Part shown: piece by piece, positions 1-7,908 of the stretch | How the letters are laid out: each line of letters starts with the position of its first letter | Numbering within the stretch: the first letter of the stretch is position 1 | NCBI GenBank assembly: GCA_934659445.1 | Contig: CAKUHV010000049.1 | Span: 1 to 11,933 of the forward strand | Source of the DNA: an uncultured Oscillospiraceae bacterium | Lineage (GTDB): Bacteria > Bacillota > Clostridia > Oscillospirales > Oscillospiraceae | Length of the DNA stretch: 11,933 bases | Reading direction: 5' to 3' | The notes under the pieces: model-generated | Database searches by the model: none | What the model saw: only the letters and a program-made list of their open reading frames with translations | Told to the model about the DNA's origin: nothing | Translations under genes and position numbers: made by a program

Positions 1-172
1 CTCCTATACCACTGGCCTGGCCCCCAGCGTGGTCACCTACATTTTGGAGACGCTGATCTCCAAGCGCTTCGGCGGACACACCGTCAGCGGCGAGCTGGGT
101 CTGCCCGTCACCGAGAGCGGCCTGGTGCTGCCCTGCGGCGCCACCGGGCGGTGGCTGGCCGATCACACCTGA
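1..172 (+). CDS. C-terminal end of an unrecognised protein (5' truncated)
   Basis: The frame beginning at base 2 is open from the window edge to a TGA at 170-172 and gives about 56 residues. Its third codon positions are G/C-rich like the genes that follow, so it is very likely a real gene tail. The peptide starts SYTTGLAPSVV, continues through a mixed hydrophobic/polar stretch with TVSGELGLPVTESG, and ends ATGRWLADHT. I do not recognise the family from this fragment and assign no function. No membrane segment or catalytic motif is evident in what is visible. It ends 13 bases before ecfA1, in the same direction, so it may be co-transcribed with the ECF module. Confidence 0.6.
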   Translation, partial: SYTTGLAPSVVTYILETLISKRFGGHTVSGELGLPVTESGLVLPCGATGRWLADHT

Positions 173-185
173 ACGAGGTTTTAGT

Positions 186-1031
186 ATGAACGAACCCATC
201 ATCAAAACCGAACATCTGGAGTTCCGCTACACCGACGCCGAGGGGGTCACCCCCATCGTGCTGGACGGGGTGGATCTGGAGATCCGGCAGGGCTCCTTCG
301 TGGCCGTGCTGGGCCACAACGGCAGCGGAAAGTCCACCCTTGCCAAGCACCTGAACGCCATTCTGCTGCCCTCTGGCGGCAAGGTGTACGTGCTGGGCAT
401 GGACACGGTGGACGAGCGCAACCTGCTGGACATCCGCCGCACCGTGGGCATGGTGTTCCAGAACCCGGACAACCAGATCGTGGCCAACGTGGTGGAGGAG
501 GACGTGGCCTTCGCCCCGGAGAATCTGGGTGTCCCCTCTGACGAGATCCGCCGCCGGGTGGACGACGCCCTGAAGGCCGTTGGCATGTACGAGTACCGGG
601 AGCACGCCCCCCACCTTCTGTCCGGCGGACAGAAGCAGCGGGTGGCCATCGCCGGTGTGATCGCCATGCAGCCCCGGTGCATCGTGCTGGACGAGCCCAC
701 CGCCATGCTGGACCCCATCGGCCGGGCGGACGTGCTGCGCACCATCCGCGCCCTGAACCGGGAGAAGGGCATCACCGTGGTGCTCATCACCCACCATATG
801 GACGAGGCCGCCCAGGCCGACCGTCTGGTAGTCATGGCCAAGGGAAAGGTCGTGGCCGACGGCGCCCCCAAGCAGGTGTTTCAGGATGTAGAGGGCCTGA
901 AGGCCGTGGGCCTGACGGTGCCCCAGACCACCCAGCTGCTGTGGGAGCTGCGGCAGGAGGGGCTGAACGTCCCTCTGGACGCTCTGAGCGACGAGGAGTG
1001 CGCCGAAGCCCTGCGCGATCTGCTGGCATAA
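186..1031 (+). CDS. ecfA1: ECF transporter ATPase subunit EcfA1 (CbiO-type)
   Basis: This is one of the two cytoplasmic ATPases that power an energy-coupling factor transporter, which imports vitamins or metals through exchangeable S components. All ABC ATPase motifs are visible in the 281 residues: Walker A GHNGSGKST (43-51), Q-loop Gln92 in FQNPDNQIV, signature LSGGQKQR (145-152), Walker B with catalytic Glu170 in VLDEP, and switch His203 in ITHH. The FQNPDNQ and PTAMLDP wording is typical of the first ATPase of the pair rather than the second, and the length is normal. The ATG at 186 has a GAGG 7 bases upstream. The partner ATPase and membrane subunit follow directly. The C-terminal ~60 residues form the usual EcfA dimerisation tail. 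Confidence 0.95.
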   Translation: MNEPIIKTEHLEFRYTDAEGVTPIVLDGVDLEIRQGSFVAVLGHNGSGKSTLAKHLNAILLPSGGKVYVLGMDTVDERNLLDIRRTVGMVFQNPDNQIVANVVEEDVAFAPENLGVPSDEIRRRVDDALKAVGMYEYREHAPHLLSGGQKQRVAIAGVIAMQPRCIVLDEPTAMLDPIGRADVLRTIRALNREKGITVVLITHHMDEAAQADRLVVMAKGKVVADGAPKQVFQDVEGLKAVGLTVPQTTQLLWELRQEGLNVPLDALSDEECAEALRDLLA

Positions 1032-1090
1032 CCCCGGATCTGACCCCGCCCAGCGGGGCAGGTACCATCGAGATAAAGGATTGACGCCAT

Positions 1091-1954
1091 TTGAAACCCA
1101 TTCTTGAAACCAGGGAGCTGACCCATATCTACTCCCCGGGCACGCCCTTCGAGAGCGTGGCCCTGGATCACGTGAACTTCACCGCCTACGAGGGGGAGTA
1201 TCTGGGCATCATCGGCCACACGGGCTCGGGCAAGTCCACCCTGATCCAGCACCTGAACGGTCTGCTCAGGCCCACCTCCGGACAGGTGCTCTTTCGGGGG
1301 GAGGACATCTGGGCCGACCCCAAACGCACCCTTCAGACCCGCTTCCACGTGGGGCTGGTGTTCCAGTATCCCGAGTATCAGCTGTTTGAGGAGACGGTAT
1401 ACAAGGACATCGCCTTCGGCCCCGGCAACATGGGTCTGGAGCCGGAGGAGATCGACCGCCGGGTGCGTCAGGCCGCCCGCTTCGTGGGTCTGCGGGATGA
1501 CCAGCTGGACAAGTCCCCCTTCGAGCTGTCCGGCGGCCAGAAGCGCCGGGTGGCCATCGCCGGCGTCATCGCCATGGAGCCGGAGGTGCTCATTCTGGAC
1601 GAGCCCACCGCCGGGCTGGACCCCGTGGGCGTAGAGTCTATTCTGTCCAATATCCGGGACTACCATCTGGCCCACAATGCCACCATCATTCTGGTGTCCC
1701 ACTCCATGGAGGATGTGGCCCGCACCGTCGACCGCCTTGTGGTGGTCAACGACGCCCGCATCCCCTTCTGCGGCACCCCCCGTCAGGTGTTCCAGCACGG
1801 GGACGAGCTGGAGAAGATGGGACTGGGCGTGCCCCAGATGACCCGGGTGTTCCACCGCCTGCGGGCCATGGGGGTGGACATCGACCCCTCGGTCTACACC
1901 ATCGAGCAGGCGAAGGCGGCCGTTCTGGCCAAGCTGGGAAAGGGGGCGGTGTAA
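1091..1954 (+). CDS. ecfA2: ECF transporter ATPase subunit EcfA2 (CbiO-type), TTG start
   Basis: This is the second ATPase of the ECF module and pairs with EcfA1 as a heterodimer docked on EcfT. Motifs in 287 residues: Walker A GHTGSGKST (42-50), Q-loop Gln92 in FQYPEYQLFEETV, signature LSGGQKRR (146-153), Walker B with Glu171 in LILDEP, and switch His204 in LVSH. The HIYSPGTPFE opening (residues 12-21) and FQYPEYQLF are characteristic of EcfA2. The start must be the TTG at 1091: an in-frame stop lies at 1082-1084, the homologous sequence begins within a few residues, and no early in-frame ATG exists. An AAAGGA motif sits 10 bases upstream at 1075-1080. The 59-bp gap after ecfA1 holds a small GC hairpin. 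The stop codon abuts the ecfT start. Confidence 0.95.
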   Translation: MKPILETRELTHIYSPGTPFESVALDHVNFTAYEGEYLGIIGHTGSGKSTLIQHLNGLLRPTSGQVLFRGEDIWADPKRTLQTRFHVGLVFQYPEYQLFEETVYKDIAFGPGNMGLEPEEIDRRVRQAARFVGLRDDQLDKSPFELSGGQKRRVAIAGVIAMEPEVLILDEPTAGLDPVGVESILSNIRDYHLAHNATIILVSHSMEDVARTVDRLVVVNDARIPFCGTPRQVFQHGDELEKMGLGVPQMTRVFHRLRAMGVDIDPSVYTIEQAKAAVLAKLGKGAV

Positions 1955-2764
1955 ATGGCGCTAAAGGACATCACCCTGGGCCAGTATTTCCCCGGCAATT
2001 CCCCCGTCCACCGGCTGGACCCCCGCACCAAGCTCATTGCCGTCACCCTGTATATCGTGGCCCTGTTTCTGGCCAAGTTCTTCCTGACCTACGCCATTCT
2101 GTTTCTTGTGCTGGCCGGGGCGGTGAAGATCTCCAAAGTGCCCCTGAAGTCCCTTGTGGGGGGCATGAAGCCCATCGCTCTGGTGGTCGTACTGACGGCC
2201 ATCCTGAACCTGTTCTACACCCCCGGCACCCATGTACTGGTGAAGTTCTGGGTCCTGACCATCACGCTGGAGGGCGTGTTTCAGGCCTTCTTCATGGTCA
2301 TCCGCATCCTGATGCTCATCTCCGGCTCCTTCCTGCTGACCTACACCACCTCCCCCATCCTGCTGACGGACGGGCTGGAGTCTCTGCTGGGCCCGCTGAA
2401 GAAGCTGCGTGTGCCGGTGCATGAGCTGGCCATGATGATGTCCATCGCCCTGCGGTTCATCCCCACCCTGATCGAGGAGACGGACAAGATCATGTCCGCC
2501 CAGCGGGCCCGGGGGGCCGACTTCGAGTCCGGCAGCCTGATGCGCCGGGCCAGGGCCCTGATCCCCCTGCTGGTGCCCCTGTTCATCTCCGCCTTCCGCC
2601 GGGCCGACGAGCTGGCGGTGGCCATGGAGTGCCGCTGCTACCACGGGGGCGAGGGGCGCACCCGCCTGCGCCAGCTGAAATACACCGCCATGGACAGGAC
2701 CGTCATCGCCGCATTTCTGGCCATCGCCGTGGGCATCGGCGTGCTGGGACACTTCGGACTGTAA
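1955..2764 (+). CDS. ecfT: ECF transporter transmembrane subunit EcfT
   Basis: EcfT is the integral membrane scaffold that couples ATP hydrolysis by EcfA1/EcfA2 to the substrate-binding S component. The 269-residue product has the family opening SPVHRLDPRTKL (16-27), then hydrophobic segments at roughly 27-57, 72-88, 103-131 and 249-266. A cytoplasmic coupling region holds the first ATPase-contacting motif Ala-Arg-Gly (185-187, in AQRARGADFESGSL) and a second site at 226-228 within AMECRCYHGGEGRT. The second site reads Cys-Arg-Cys instead of the textbook Ala-Arg-Gly. The ATG at 1955 directly follows the ecfA2 TAA, with a purine-rich AAGGGGG inside the end of ecfA2 as ribosome site. No S component lies in the window, which fits a group II system sharing one energising module among unlinked S proteins. 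Confidence 0.94.
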   Translation: MALKDITLGQYFPGNSPVHRLDPRTKLIAVTLYIVALFLAKFFLTYAILFLVLAGAVKISKVPLKSLVGGMKPIALVVVLTAILNLFYTPGTHVLVKFWVLTITLEGVFQAFFMVIRILMLISGSFLLTYTTSPILLTDGLESLLGPLKKLRVPVHELAMMMSIALRFIPTLIEETDKIMSAQRARGADFESGSLMRRARALIPLLVPLFISAFRRADELAVAMECRCYHGGEGRTRLRQLKYTAMDRTVIAAFLAIAVGIGVLGHFGL

Positions 2765-2789
2765 AACAATTTTCCCGGGAGGTGAGGGG

Positions 2790-3542
2790 TTGGAACGGAA
2801 TATCGCCCTGAAGCTGATGTACAACGGCACCGCCTACCACGGCTGGCAGGTGCAGAAAAACGCCGTCTCCGTGGCGGAGACGCTGGAGAAGGCCCTGGCC
2901 ACCGTGGTGTGCCACCCGGTGAAGTGTACCGGCGCGGGCCGCACCGACGCCGGCGTCCACGCCGAGGTCTATATCGCCAACTTCCGCACCGCCTCCACCA
3001 TCCCCTGCGACCGCATCCCCCTGGCGGTGAACACCCGTCTGCCCAACGACATCGTAGTGGTCAAGGCCACGGAAGTCCCCATGGCGTTCAACGCCATCGG
3101 CTCCTGCCACCGGAAGGAGTACACCTACCGCATCTACAACTCCCGCCTGGGCAACCCCTTCTATGTGGATCGGGCCTGGTTCTACCCCAAGCGCCTGGAC
3201 GAGACCGTGATGCAGCGGGCGGCCAGCCAGTTCGTGGGCACCCACGACTTCCGCGCCGTGCGCTCCGTGGGCACCGAGACCCGCACCACCGTGCGCACGG
3301 TGTACTACTTCGACGTGTCCCGCGCCGGGGACCTGATAGAGTGTAAGGTGTGCGCCAACGGCTTTCTTTACAACATGGTGCGGGCCATGGCGGGCACCAT
3401 CGTCTACGCCGCCGAGGGCAAGCTCTCCCCCGAGGACATCCCCGCTATCCTCGCCTCCGGCAACCGCACCCTAGCCGGGCCCACCGTGCCCCCGGGAGGG
3501 CTTTACATGACAAATCTCTGGTATGATGAGGACGTACTGTAA
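2790..3542 (+). CDS. truA: tRNA pseudouridine(38-40) synthase TruA, TTG start
   Basis: TruA isomerises uridines 38, 39 and 40 in the anticodon arm of tRNAs to pseudouridine. The 250-residue length is typical. The catalytic Asp53 lies in the signature GAGRTDAGVHA (48-58). Other family markers are YNGTAYHGWQ (11-20), HRKEYTYRIYN (107-117), THDFRAV (151-157), GFLYNMVR (191-198) and GPTVPPGGLY (230-239). The TTG at 2790 is chosen because a strong GGGAGG sits 7 bases upstream (2777-2782) and the conserved N-terminus begins immediately after it. It lies 25 bp after ecfT. The ecfA1-ecfA2-ecfT-truA order is a well-known Firmicute neighbourhood, although the usual ribosomal-protein genes are not present on the downstream side here. 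Confidence 0.96.
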   Translation: MERNIALKLMYNGTAYHGWQVQKNAVSVAETLEKALATVVCHPVKCTGAGRTDAGVHAEVYIANFRTASTIPCDRIPLAVNTRLPNDIVVVKATEVPMAFNAIGSCHRKEYTYRIYNSRLGNPFYVDRAWFYPKRLDETVMQRAASQFVGTHDFRAVRSVGTETRTTVRTVYYFDVSRAGDLIECKVCANGFLYNMVRAMAGTIVYAAEGKLSPEDIPAILASGNRTLAGPTVPPGGLYMTNLWYDEDVL

Positions 3543-4699
3543 TGGCCAAGGATACGCCGAAAAAACCGAACCTGTTCCTGCGTGCGCTGGCGCTGGCGGT
3601 CACCGCCGCTCTGGTGCTGGGGGCACTGCTTCTGGTGGTGAACTGGGACCGCTATGATCTGGACGCGCTGAAAGGCTGGCTGGCCCGCCGCTCCCTGTCC
3701 GCTGACGAGACGGGAACGGGGGCCGCGTTTTCCTACTCCGGCGGCGGAAAGCAGTCTGCCGCCCTGCTGGACAGCGGCGCGGTGTTCGCCGGAGACGCCG
3801 GTGCCCACTACTATTCCCTGTCCGGCCAGCTGTACGCCGAGACCGTCACCCCGCTGGAAAACCCCGTCCTCTCCGCCTGCGGCAGGTGCGCTGCGGTGTA
3901 CGATGCTGGGGGGCAGCAGCTGTATGTATACCGCAGCGGGCAGCAGGCCCTCTCCCTCGCCCTGCCCGACGGCGGCCAGCTTCTCTCCGTCCGGTGCAAT
4001 GACAGCGGCTGGCTGGCGGTCACCGCCCAGACCAGCGGCTACCGGGGCGTGGTAACGGTATATGACGACGCGGGTGAAAAGGTCATCGACATCAGCCTGT
4101 CCTCCGCCTTTGTGGCGGACGCCGCGGTCTCCCCCGACAAAAAGTCCGTGGCCGTGGTCACCATGGGGCAGGCGGAGGGCTCCTTTCTCAGTCAGCTGCT
4201 GATCTACCCCACCGACGCCTCCCAGCCCTCGGCCACGGTCTCTCTGGGCGGCGAGACCGTTCTGGAGCTGGAGTATGAGCAGGACCGCATCTGGGCCCTC
4301 ACCGACAGCGGCCTTCATATCGTCAGCGCCGACGGCTCCTCTCACGAGGTCTATTCCTTCGGCCGCAGCTATCTGAAGGGCTTTTCCTTCGGGGGCGACG
4401 GCTTCGCCCTGCTGCTTCTGGGCCGCTATCGGGCTGGCACGGCAACTCAGGCGGTGACCATCGGGCCGGACGGCGCCGTATCAGCCGACCTGGAGCTGCG
4501 GGATCAGGTGCTGGACTATTCCGCTGCGGGCAGCGGCTTTGCCCTGCTCGCCAGTGACGGGCTGACCATCTACAGCCAGACGGGGGAGCTGCGCTCCGCC
4601 CTGAACGACACCCAGGGGGCCCGGTATACCGCCCTGTCCCCCGACGGCTTCGCCCTGCTGGCCACCCAGCAGGAGGCGTGGTTCTATTTGCCCAACTGA
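3542..4699 (+). CDS. Membrane-anchored beta-propeller-like protein, DUF5711-like
   Basis: The 385-residue product has a short basic N-terminus, one membrane helix at about 12-34, and a long exported-looking domain. That domain is built from repeated strand-rich units with a loose pattern of hydrophobic strand, turn (D/N-G), then YVY/TVY/LIY. Copies are visible near residues 80-100, 116-135, 157-182, 202-224, 249-265, 286-313, 332-350 and 368-383. The repeats look like WD40/PQQ-type beta-propeller blades, and TALSPDGFALLAT near the end is typical of such repeats. I believe it matches the DUF5711 family of Clostridia, from memory of family flavour, with no known function. It has no lipobox or catalytic motif. 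Its ATG overlaps the truA TAA by one base (TAATG) with a GAGG 10 bases upstream, suggesting translational coupling. It is followed by a cvpA-type gene. A sensor or scaffold role is only a guess. Confidence 0.8.
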   Translation: MAKDTPKKPNLFLRALALAVTAALVLGALLLVVNWDRYDLDALKGWLARRSLSADETGTGAAFSYSGGGKQSAALLDSGAVFAGDAGAHYYSLSGQLYAETVTPLENPVLSACGRCAAVYDAGGQQLYVYRSGQQALSLALPDGGQLLSVRCNDSGWLAVTAQTSGYRGVVTVYDDAGEKVIDISLSSAFVADAAVSPDKKSVAVVTMGQAEGSFLSQLLIYPTDASQPSATVSLGGETVLELEYEQDRIWALTDSGLHIVSADGSSHEVYSFGRSYLKGFSFGGDGFALLLLGRYRAGTATQAVTIGPDGAVSADLELRDQVLDYSAAGSGFALLASDGLTIYSQTGELRSALNDTQGARYTALSPDGFALLATQQEAWFYLPN

Positions 4700-4726
4700 G
4701 GGCACTGCCTTGAAAGGAGGCTCCCT

Positions 4727-5386
4727 GTGGATCCAATTTTGATCGACCTGCTGGCCGCAGCCGTGCTGCTGCTGTGTGTCATACAGGGCTACCGCAAGGG
4801 CTTTGTGCTCACCCTGTGCGGCTTTCTGGCCCTGTTTGTGGCCCTGATCGGGGCATATTTCGTGGCCGACGCTCTGGCCGGGCCGGTCAGTCAGCTGTTG
4901 CTGCCCCTGATCCGGAGCCGTCTGACCGCCGCCGTGTCCGCCCAGACCTCCGCCGCGGCGGACGGCGTGACCCTGCCCGCCCTGCTGGATGCCCTGCGCG
5001 GCTCTGAGTTCTACAAGCAGTTCGTCTCCGCCGTAGAAAACGCCGTGAACGAGGGGGTCATCGCCGCGGCCGGCGGCCTGATTGGCTCCACCGCCGCCTT
5101 CCTCGCCGCCCGGATCGCATGGCTGGTGCTGTACGCGCTGTCCTTTGTGCTGATCCTGATCCTGTGGTCCATCCTCAGCCACGCCCTGGATCTGGCCTTC
5201 CGCCTGCCGGTGCTGTCCGGTCTGAACCACTGGTCCGGCGCCCTGCTGGGGCTGGTCAAGGGCGCGGTGGTGGTCTACGCCGCCGCCTGGCTGCTGAAGG
5301 ACAGTCTGCTGCCCCCCGACCTGGCGGAGCAGACCCGTCTGGTGCGGGTCTTTTACGCCTACATTCCCATGCCCCTGACCCCCTGA
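4727..5386 (+). CDS. CvpA-family integral membrane protein, GTG start
   Basis: The 219-residue protein has the CvpA (colicin V production) family layout. An N-terminal helix (about 3-20) is followed by the conserved G-Y-R-K-G-F motif (21-26), a second helix (about 27-49), a soluble loop of some 70 residues that is longer than in short CvpA proteins, and two further helices (about 123-150 and 167-190). The hallmark sequence LPVLSGLNHWSGALLGLVKG (160-179) enters the last helix. CvpA proteins act in the inner membrane and are linked to envelope homeostasis, but their biochemical role is not settled. The GTG start at 4727 is fixed by an excellent AAAGGAGG at 4713-4720 with 6-base spacing. It lies 27 bp after the DUF5711-like gene and probably ends the operon begun upstream. 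Confidence 0.88.
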   Translation: MDPILIDLLAAAVLLLCVIQGYRKGFVLTLCGFLALFVALIGAYFVADALAGPVSQLLLPLIRSRLTAAVSAQTSAAADGVTLPALLDALRGSEFYKQFVSAVENAVNEGVIAAAGGLIGSTAAFLAARIAWLVLYALSFVLILILWSILSHALDLAFRLPVLSGLNHWSGALLGLVKGAVVVYAAAWLLKDSLLPPDLAEQTRLVRVFYAYIPMPLTP

Positions 5387-5522
5387 CCCCATTGAACGGC
5401 AAGGACAAATTATCCATACACCCAGTTCACGACGAGTTCACATTTCCGGTGTACGGTATCGGTGGGTCCGGCCGGGCCATCCCCGACCAGACTACCTACT
5501 ATCTCCCGAGAGGAGCGATCAT
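5387..5522 (+). promoter_or_regulatory. clpE leader region with candidate promoter and ribosome site
   Basis: This 136-bp gap separates cvpA from the Clp ATPase gene and is the most AT-mixed stretch on the plus-strand side. A weak sigma-A-like pair is possible: TTGAAC at 5392-5397 and CATACA at 5415-5420, spaced 17 bases. The -10 element matches poorly, so this is tentative. A direct heptamer repeat follows (separate entry). The ribosome site GAGAGGAG (5508-5515), 7 bases before the ATG, is clear. No hairpin with a T tract is seen, so readthrough from the cvpA side cannot be excluded. Confidence 0.35.
5424..5441 (+). repeat. Direct heptamer repeat, possible stress-regulator operator
   Basis: AGTTCAC occurs at 5424-5430 and again at 5435-5441, separated by GACG, giving an 11-bp period of about one helical turn. 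It lies just downstream of the candidate promoter of the Clp ATPase gene. CtsR, the Firmicute repressor of clp genes, binds tandem heptads related to GGTCAAA spaced by three bases. The copies here share the general layout but not the exact heptad or spacing, so operator function is an inference. Confidence 0.35.
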
Positions 5523-7850
5523 ATGAAACCAAGTCTCTGTTCCCGCTGCGGCAAGAACGTGGCGGTCATCTTTATCACCAAGGTAGAAGGCGGCCAGACC
5601 AAGACCGAGGGGCTTTGCCTGAAATGCGCCAAGGAGCTGGGCATCAAGCCGGTAAACGACATGCTCAGCCAGCTGGGCGTGGGGGACGACGACATTGAAA
5701 AGCTGTCCGAGGACCTCACCTCCACGCTGGGGAACTCCGACGAGCTGGCCTCCATAGCCTCTATGCTGGGCGCGCAGTCCGCCGACGGAAATGACGGGGA
5801 TGACGAGGACGACACCGGCCGCACGGCCACCTTTCCCTTCCTCAACCAGCTGTTCGGCGCAGACGCCGCCCCCAAAAAGCCCGAGCCCGGCGAGACGCCG
5901 CCCCCCCGTGGGGACAAATCCTCCGCCCCCAAGGCTCCCAAGCGGAAGTATCTGAACGACTACTGCATCTCCCTGACCCAGAAGGCCCGGGACGGCAAGC
6001 TGGACCAGCTGGTGGGCCGCGAGCGGGAGATCCAGCGGGTCATCCAGATCCTGAACCGGCGGCAAAAGAACAACCCCTGCCTGATCGGCGAGCCCGGCGT
6101 GGGCAAAACCGCCATCGCCGAGGGGCTGGCTCTGGCCATCGAGAAGAAGCAGGTGCCCTATAAGCTGCTGGACAAGGAGGTCTATCTGCTGGACCTTACC
6201 GCTCTGGTGGCGGGCACCCAGTTCCGCGGCCAGTTTGAAAGCCGCATGAAGGGCCTGATCGAGGAGATCCGCCGCATCGGCAACATCATTCTGGTCATTG
6301 ACGAGGTGCACACCATCGTGGGCGCTGGGGACGCCGAGGGCTCCATGAACGCCGCCAACATCCTCAAGCCCGCCCTGTCCCGTGGCGAGATCCAGGTCAT
6401 CGGCGCCACCACCCTGACGGAGTACCGCAAGCACATCGAAAAGGACTCCGCCCTGGAGCGGCGCTTCCAGCCCGTGCTGGTGGAGGAGCCCTCCATCGCC
6501 GACAGCGTCAGGATCCTTGAGGGCATCGCCCCCTACTACGCCAATTTCCACCGGGTGACCATCTCCAAGGAGATGTGCCGCATGGCGGTGACCATGAGCG
6601 AGCGGTACATTACCGACCGATATCTGCCGGACAAGGCCATCGACCTGCTGGACGAGGCCTGCTCCAATGTGAACCTCCATAACGAGAATCTGGCCCGCTT
6701 GTCCCAGGTGGACAAGGAGCTGGCCGACCTGGATAAAGAGAAAGAGGTCATGACCGCCGCCGCCACCGACGAGGCCTATCAGCGGCTGGCCGCCATCCGC
6801 AGCATGGAACTGCGGCTTCAGGCCGAGCGGGACAGCCTGACGGAGCAGGGCGACCCGCCCCTGACCGCCGCCCATCTGGCCAACGTGATCGAGCTGTGGA
6901 CCAACATCCCCGCCAGTCAGGTGGAGGAGCAGGAGTATGAGCGCCTGTCCAAGCTGGAGGACCGGCTGAAGACCCACGTCATCGGTCAGGATCAGGCCGT
7001 GGCCGCCGTAGCCGCCGCCGTCCGCCGGGGTCGGGTGGGTATCAGCCCCAAGCGCAAGCCCGTGTCCTTCATCTTTGTGGGCTCCACCGGCGTGGGTAAG
7101 ACGGAGCTGGTGAAGCAGCTGGCCGCCGACCTGTTCAACACCCCCGACGCATTGATCCGTCTGGATATGTCCGAGTATATGGAGAAATACTCCGTCTCCC
7201 GCATCATCGGCTCCGCCCCCGGCTATGTGGGATACGACGACGCGGGGCAGCTGACGGAGAAGGTGCGGCGCAAGCCCTACTCCGTGGTGCTGTTTGACGA
7301 GATCGAGAAGGCCCACCCCGACGTGCTGAACATCCTGCTGCAAATCTTGGACGACGGCCGCATCACCGACAGTCAGGGCCGGGTGGTGAACTTTGAGAAC
7401 ACCGTCATCGTTATGACCTCCAACGCCGGCAGCGGCGTCAAGACGGGCAGCGTGGGCTTTGACCGCACCGCCGATCAGCAGGGCCGTGACCGGGCCATGA
7501 AGGCCCTGCAGGAGTTCCTGCGGCCGGAGTTTCTCAACCGGGTGGACGAGGTGGTCTACTTCAACCAGCTCACTCAGGAGGACTTCAAGCGGATCGCCGC
7601 CCTCATGCTGGAGGAGCTGCGGACCAGTCTGGCCGACCGGGGGATCGCCTTCTCCTGGGAGGACTCCCTGCTGGACTATCTGGTGGAGAAGTCCTATTCC
7701 GCCCAGTACGGCGCCCGCAACCTGCGCCGCCGGATCCAGAAGGATCTGGAGGACGCCATCGCCAGCCGCATCATCGACAACTGGCAGCACCCCGTCACCC
7801 AGATCCGCGCCGCCGCCCCCGGCGGCCAGCTGGAGCTGCTGACGCTGTAA
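5523..7850 (+). CDS. clpE: ClpE-type AAA+ unfoldase with N-terminal zinc finger
   Basis: This is a Hsp100 ATPase that unfolds proteins and feeds them to ClpP. The 775 residues show, in order: a Cys4 zinc finger (Cys6, Cys9, Cys32, Cys35) in place of the ClpC Clp_N repeats; an acidic then Pro/Ala/Lys-rich, probably disordered linker (about 86-140); AAA module 1 with Walker A GEPGVGKT (189-196), Walker B LVIDE (257-261) and LERRF arginine fingers (311-315); a short coiled middle domain (about 388-442); and AAA module 2 with Walker A GSTGVGKT (520-527), Walker B VVLFDE (588-593) and sensor-2 GAR (730-732). VGF at 644-646 sits where ClpC-type proteins carry their ClpP-docking loop, so it should partner ClpP. 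The zinc finger and missing Clp_N repeats favour ClpE over ClpC. It is somewhat longer than Bacillus ClpE (about 700 aa), mostly through the linker. GAGAGGAG lies 7 bases before the ATG. No ctsR, mcsA or mcsB is adjacent. Confidence 0.92.
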   Translation: MKPSLCSRCGKNVAVIFITKVEGGQTKTEGLCLKCAKELGIKPVNDMLSQLGVGDDDIEKLSEDLTSTLGNSDELASIASMLGAQSADGNDGDDEDDTGRTATFPFLNQLFGADAAPKKPEPGETPPPRGDKSSAPKAPKRKYLNDYCISLTQKARDGKLDQLVGREREIQRVIQILNRRQKNNPCLIGEPGVGKTAIAEGLALAIEKKQVPYKLLDKEVYLLDLTALVAGTQFRGQFESRMKGLIEEIRRIGNIILVIDEVHTIVGAGDAEGSMNAANILKPALSRGEIQVIGATTLTEYRKHIEKDSALERRFQPVLVEEPSIADSVRILEGIAPYYANFHRVTISKEMCRMAVTMSERYITDRYLPDKAIDLLDEACSNVNLHNENLARLSQVDKELADLDKEKEVMTAAATDEAYQRLAAIRSMELRLQAERDSLTEQGDPPLTAAHLANVIELWTNIPASQVEEQEYERLSKLEDRLKTHVIGQDQAVAAVAAAVRRGRVGISPKRKPVSFIFVGSTGVGKTELVKQLAADLFNTPDALIRLDMSEYMEKYSVSRIIGSAPGYVGYDDAGQLTEKVRRKPYSVVLFDEIEKAHPDVLNILLQILDDGRITDSQGRVVNFENTVIVMTSNAGSGVKTGSVGFDRTADQQGRDRAMKALQEFLRPEFLNRVDEVVYFNQLTQEDFKRIAALMLEELRTSLADRGIAFSWEDSLLDYLVEKSYSAQYGARNLRRRIQKDLEDAIASRIIDNWQHPVTQIRAAAPGGQLELLTL

Positions 7851-7860
7851 ATCCAGGCAT

Positions 7861-7902
7861 AAAAAATCCCCCGCTTTCTTACGAAGGCGGGGGGATTTTT
7901 TT
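7861..7902. terminator. Bidirectional rho-independent terminator
   Basis: An 11-bp stem pairs 7868-7878 (CCCCCGCTTTC) with 7883-7893 (GAAGGCGGGGG), with one G-U wobble and the loop TTAC. It is flanked by six A on the left (7861-7866) and seven T on the right (7896-7902). On the plus strand the T tract ends clpE. On the minus strand the A tract becomes the U tract ending the S66 peptidase operon, whose stop lies only a few bases away at 7909. This fits the convergent arrangement. Confidence 0.93.
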
Positions 7903-7908
7903 AGACTT

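Noticed and set aside
1044..1058. A perfect 6-bp GC hairpin (CCCCGC, loop CCA, GCGGGG) between ecfA1 and ecfA2
   Set aside because: It has no following T tract and a short stem in GC-rich DNA. It could be an mRNA processing or stability element but is not supported as a terminator.
5387..5522. A canonical CtsR, CIRCE or riboswitch element before clpE
   Set aside because: No GGTCAAA tandem with 3-bp spacer, no TTAGCACTC inverted repeat and no extended structured leader is present; only the non-matching AGTTCAC pair is seen.
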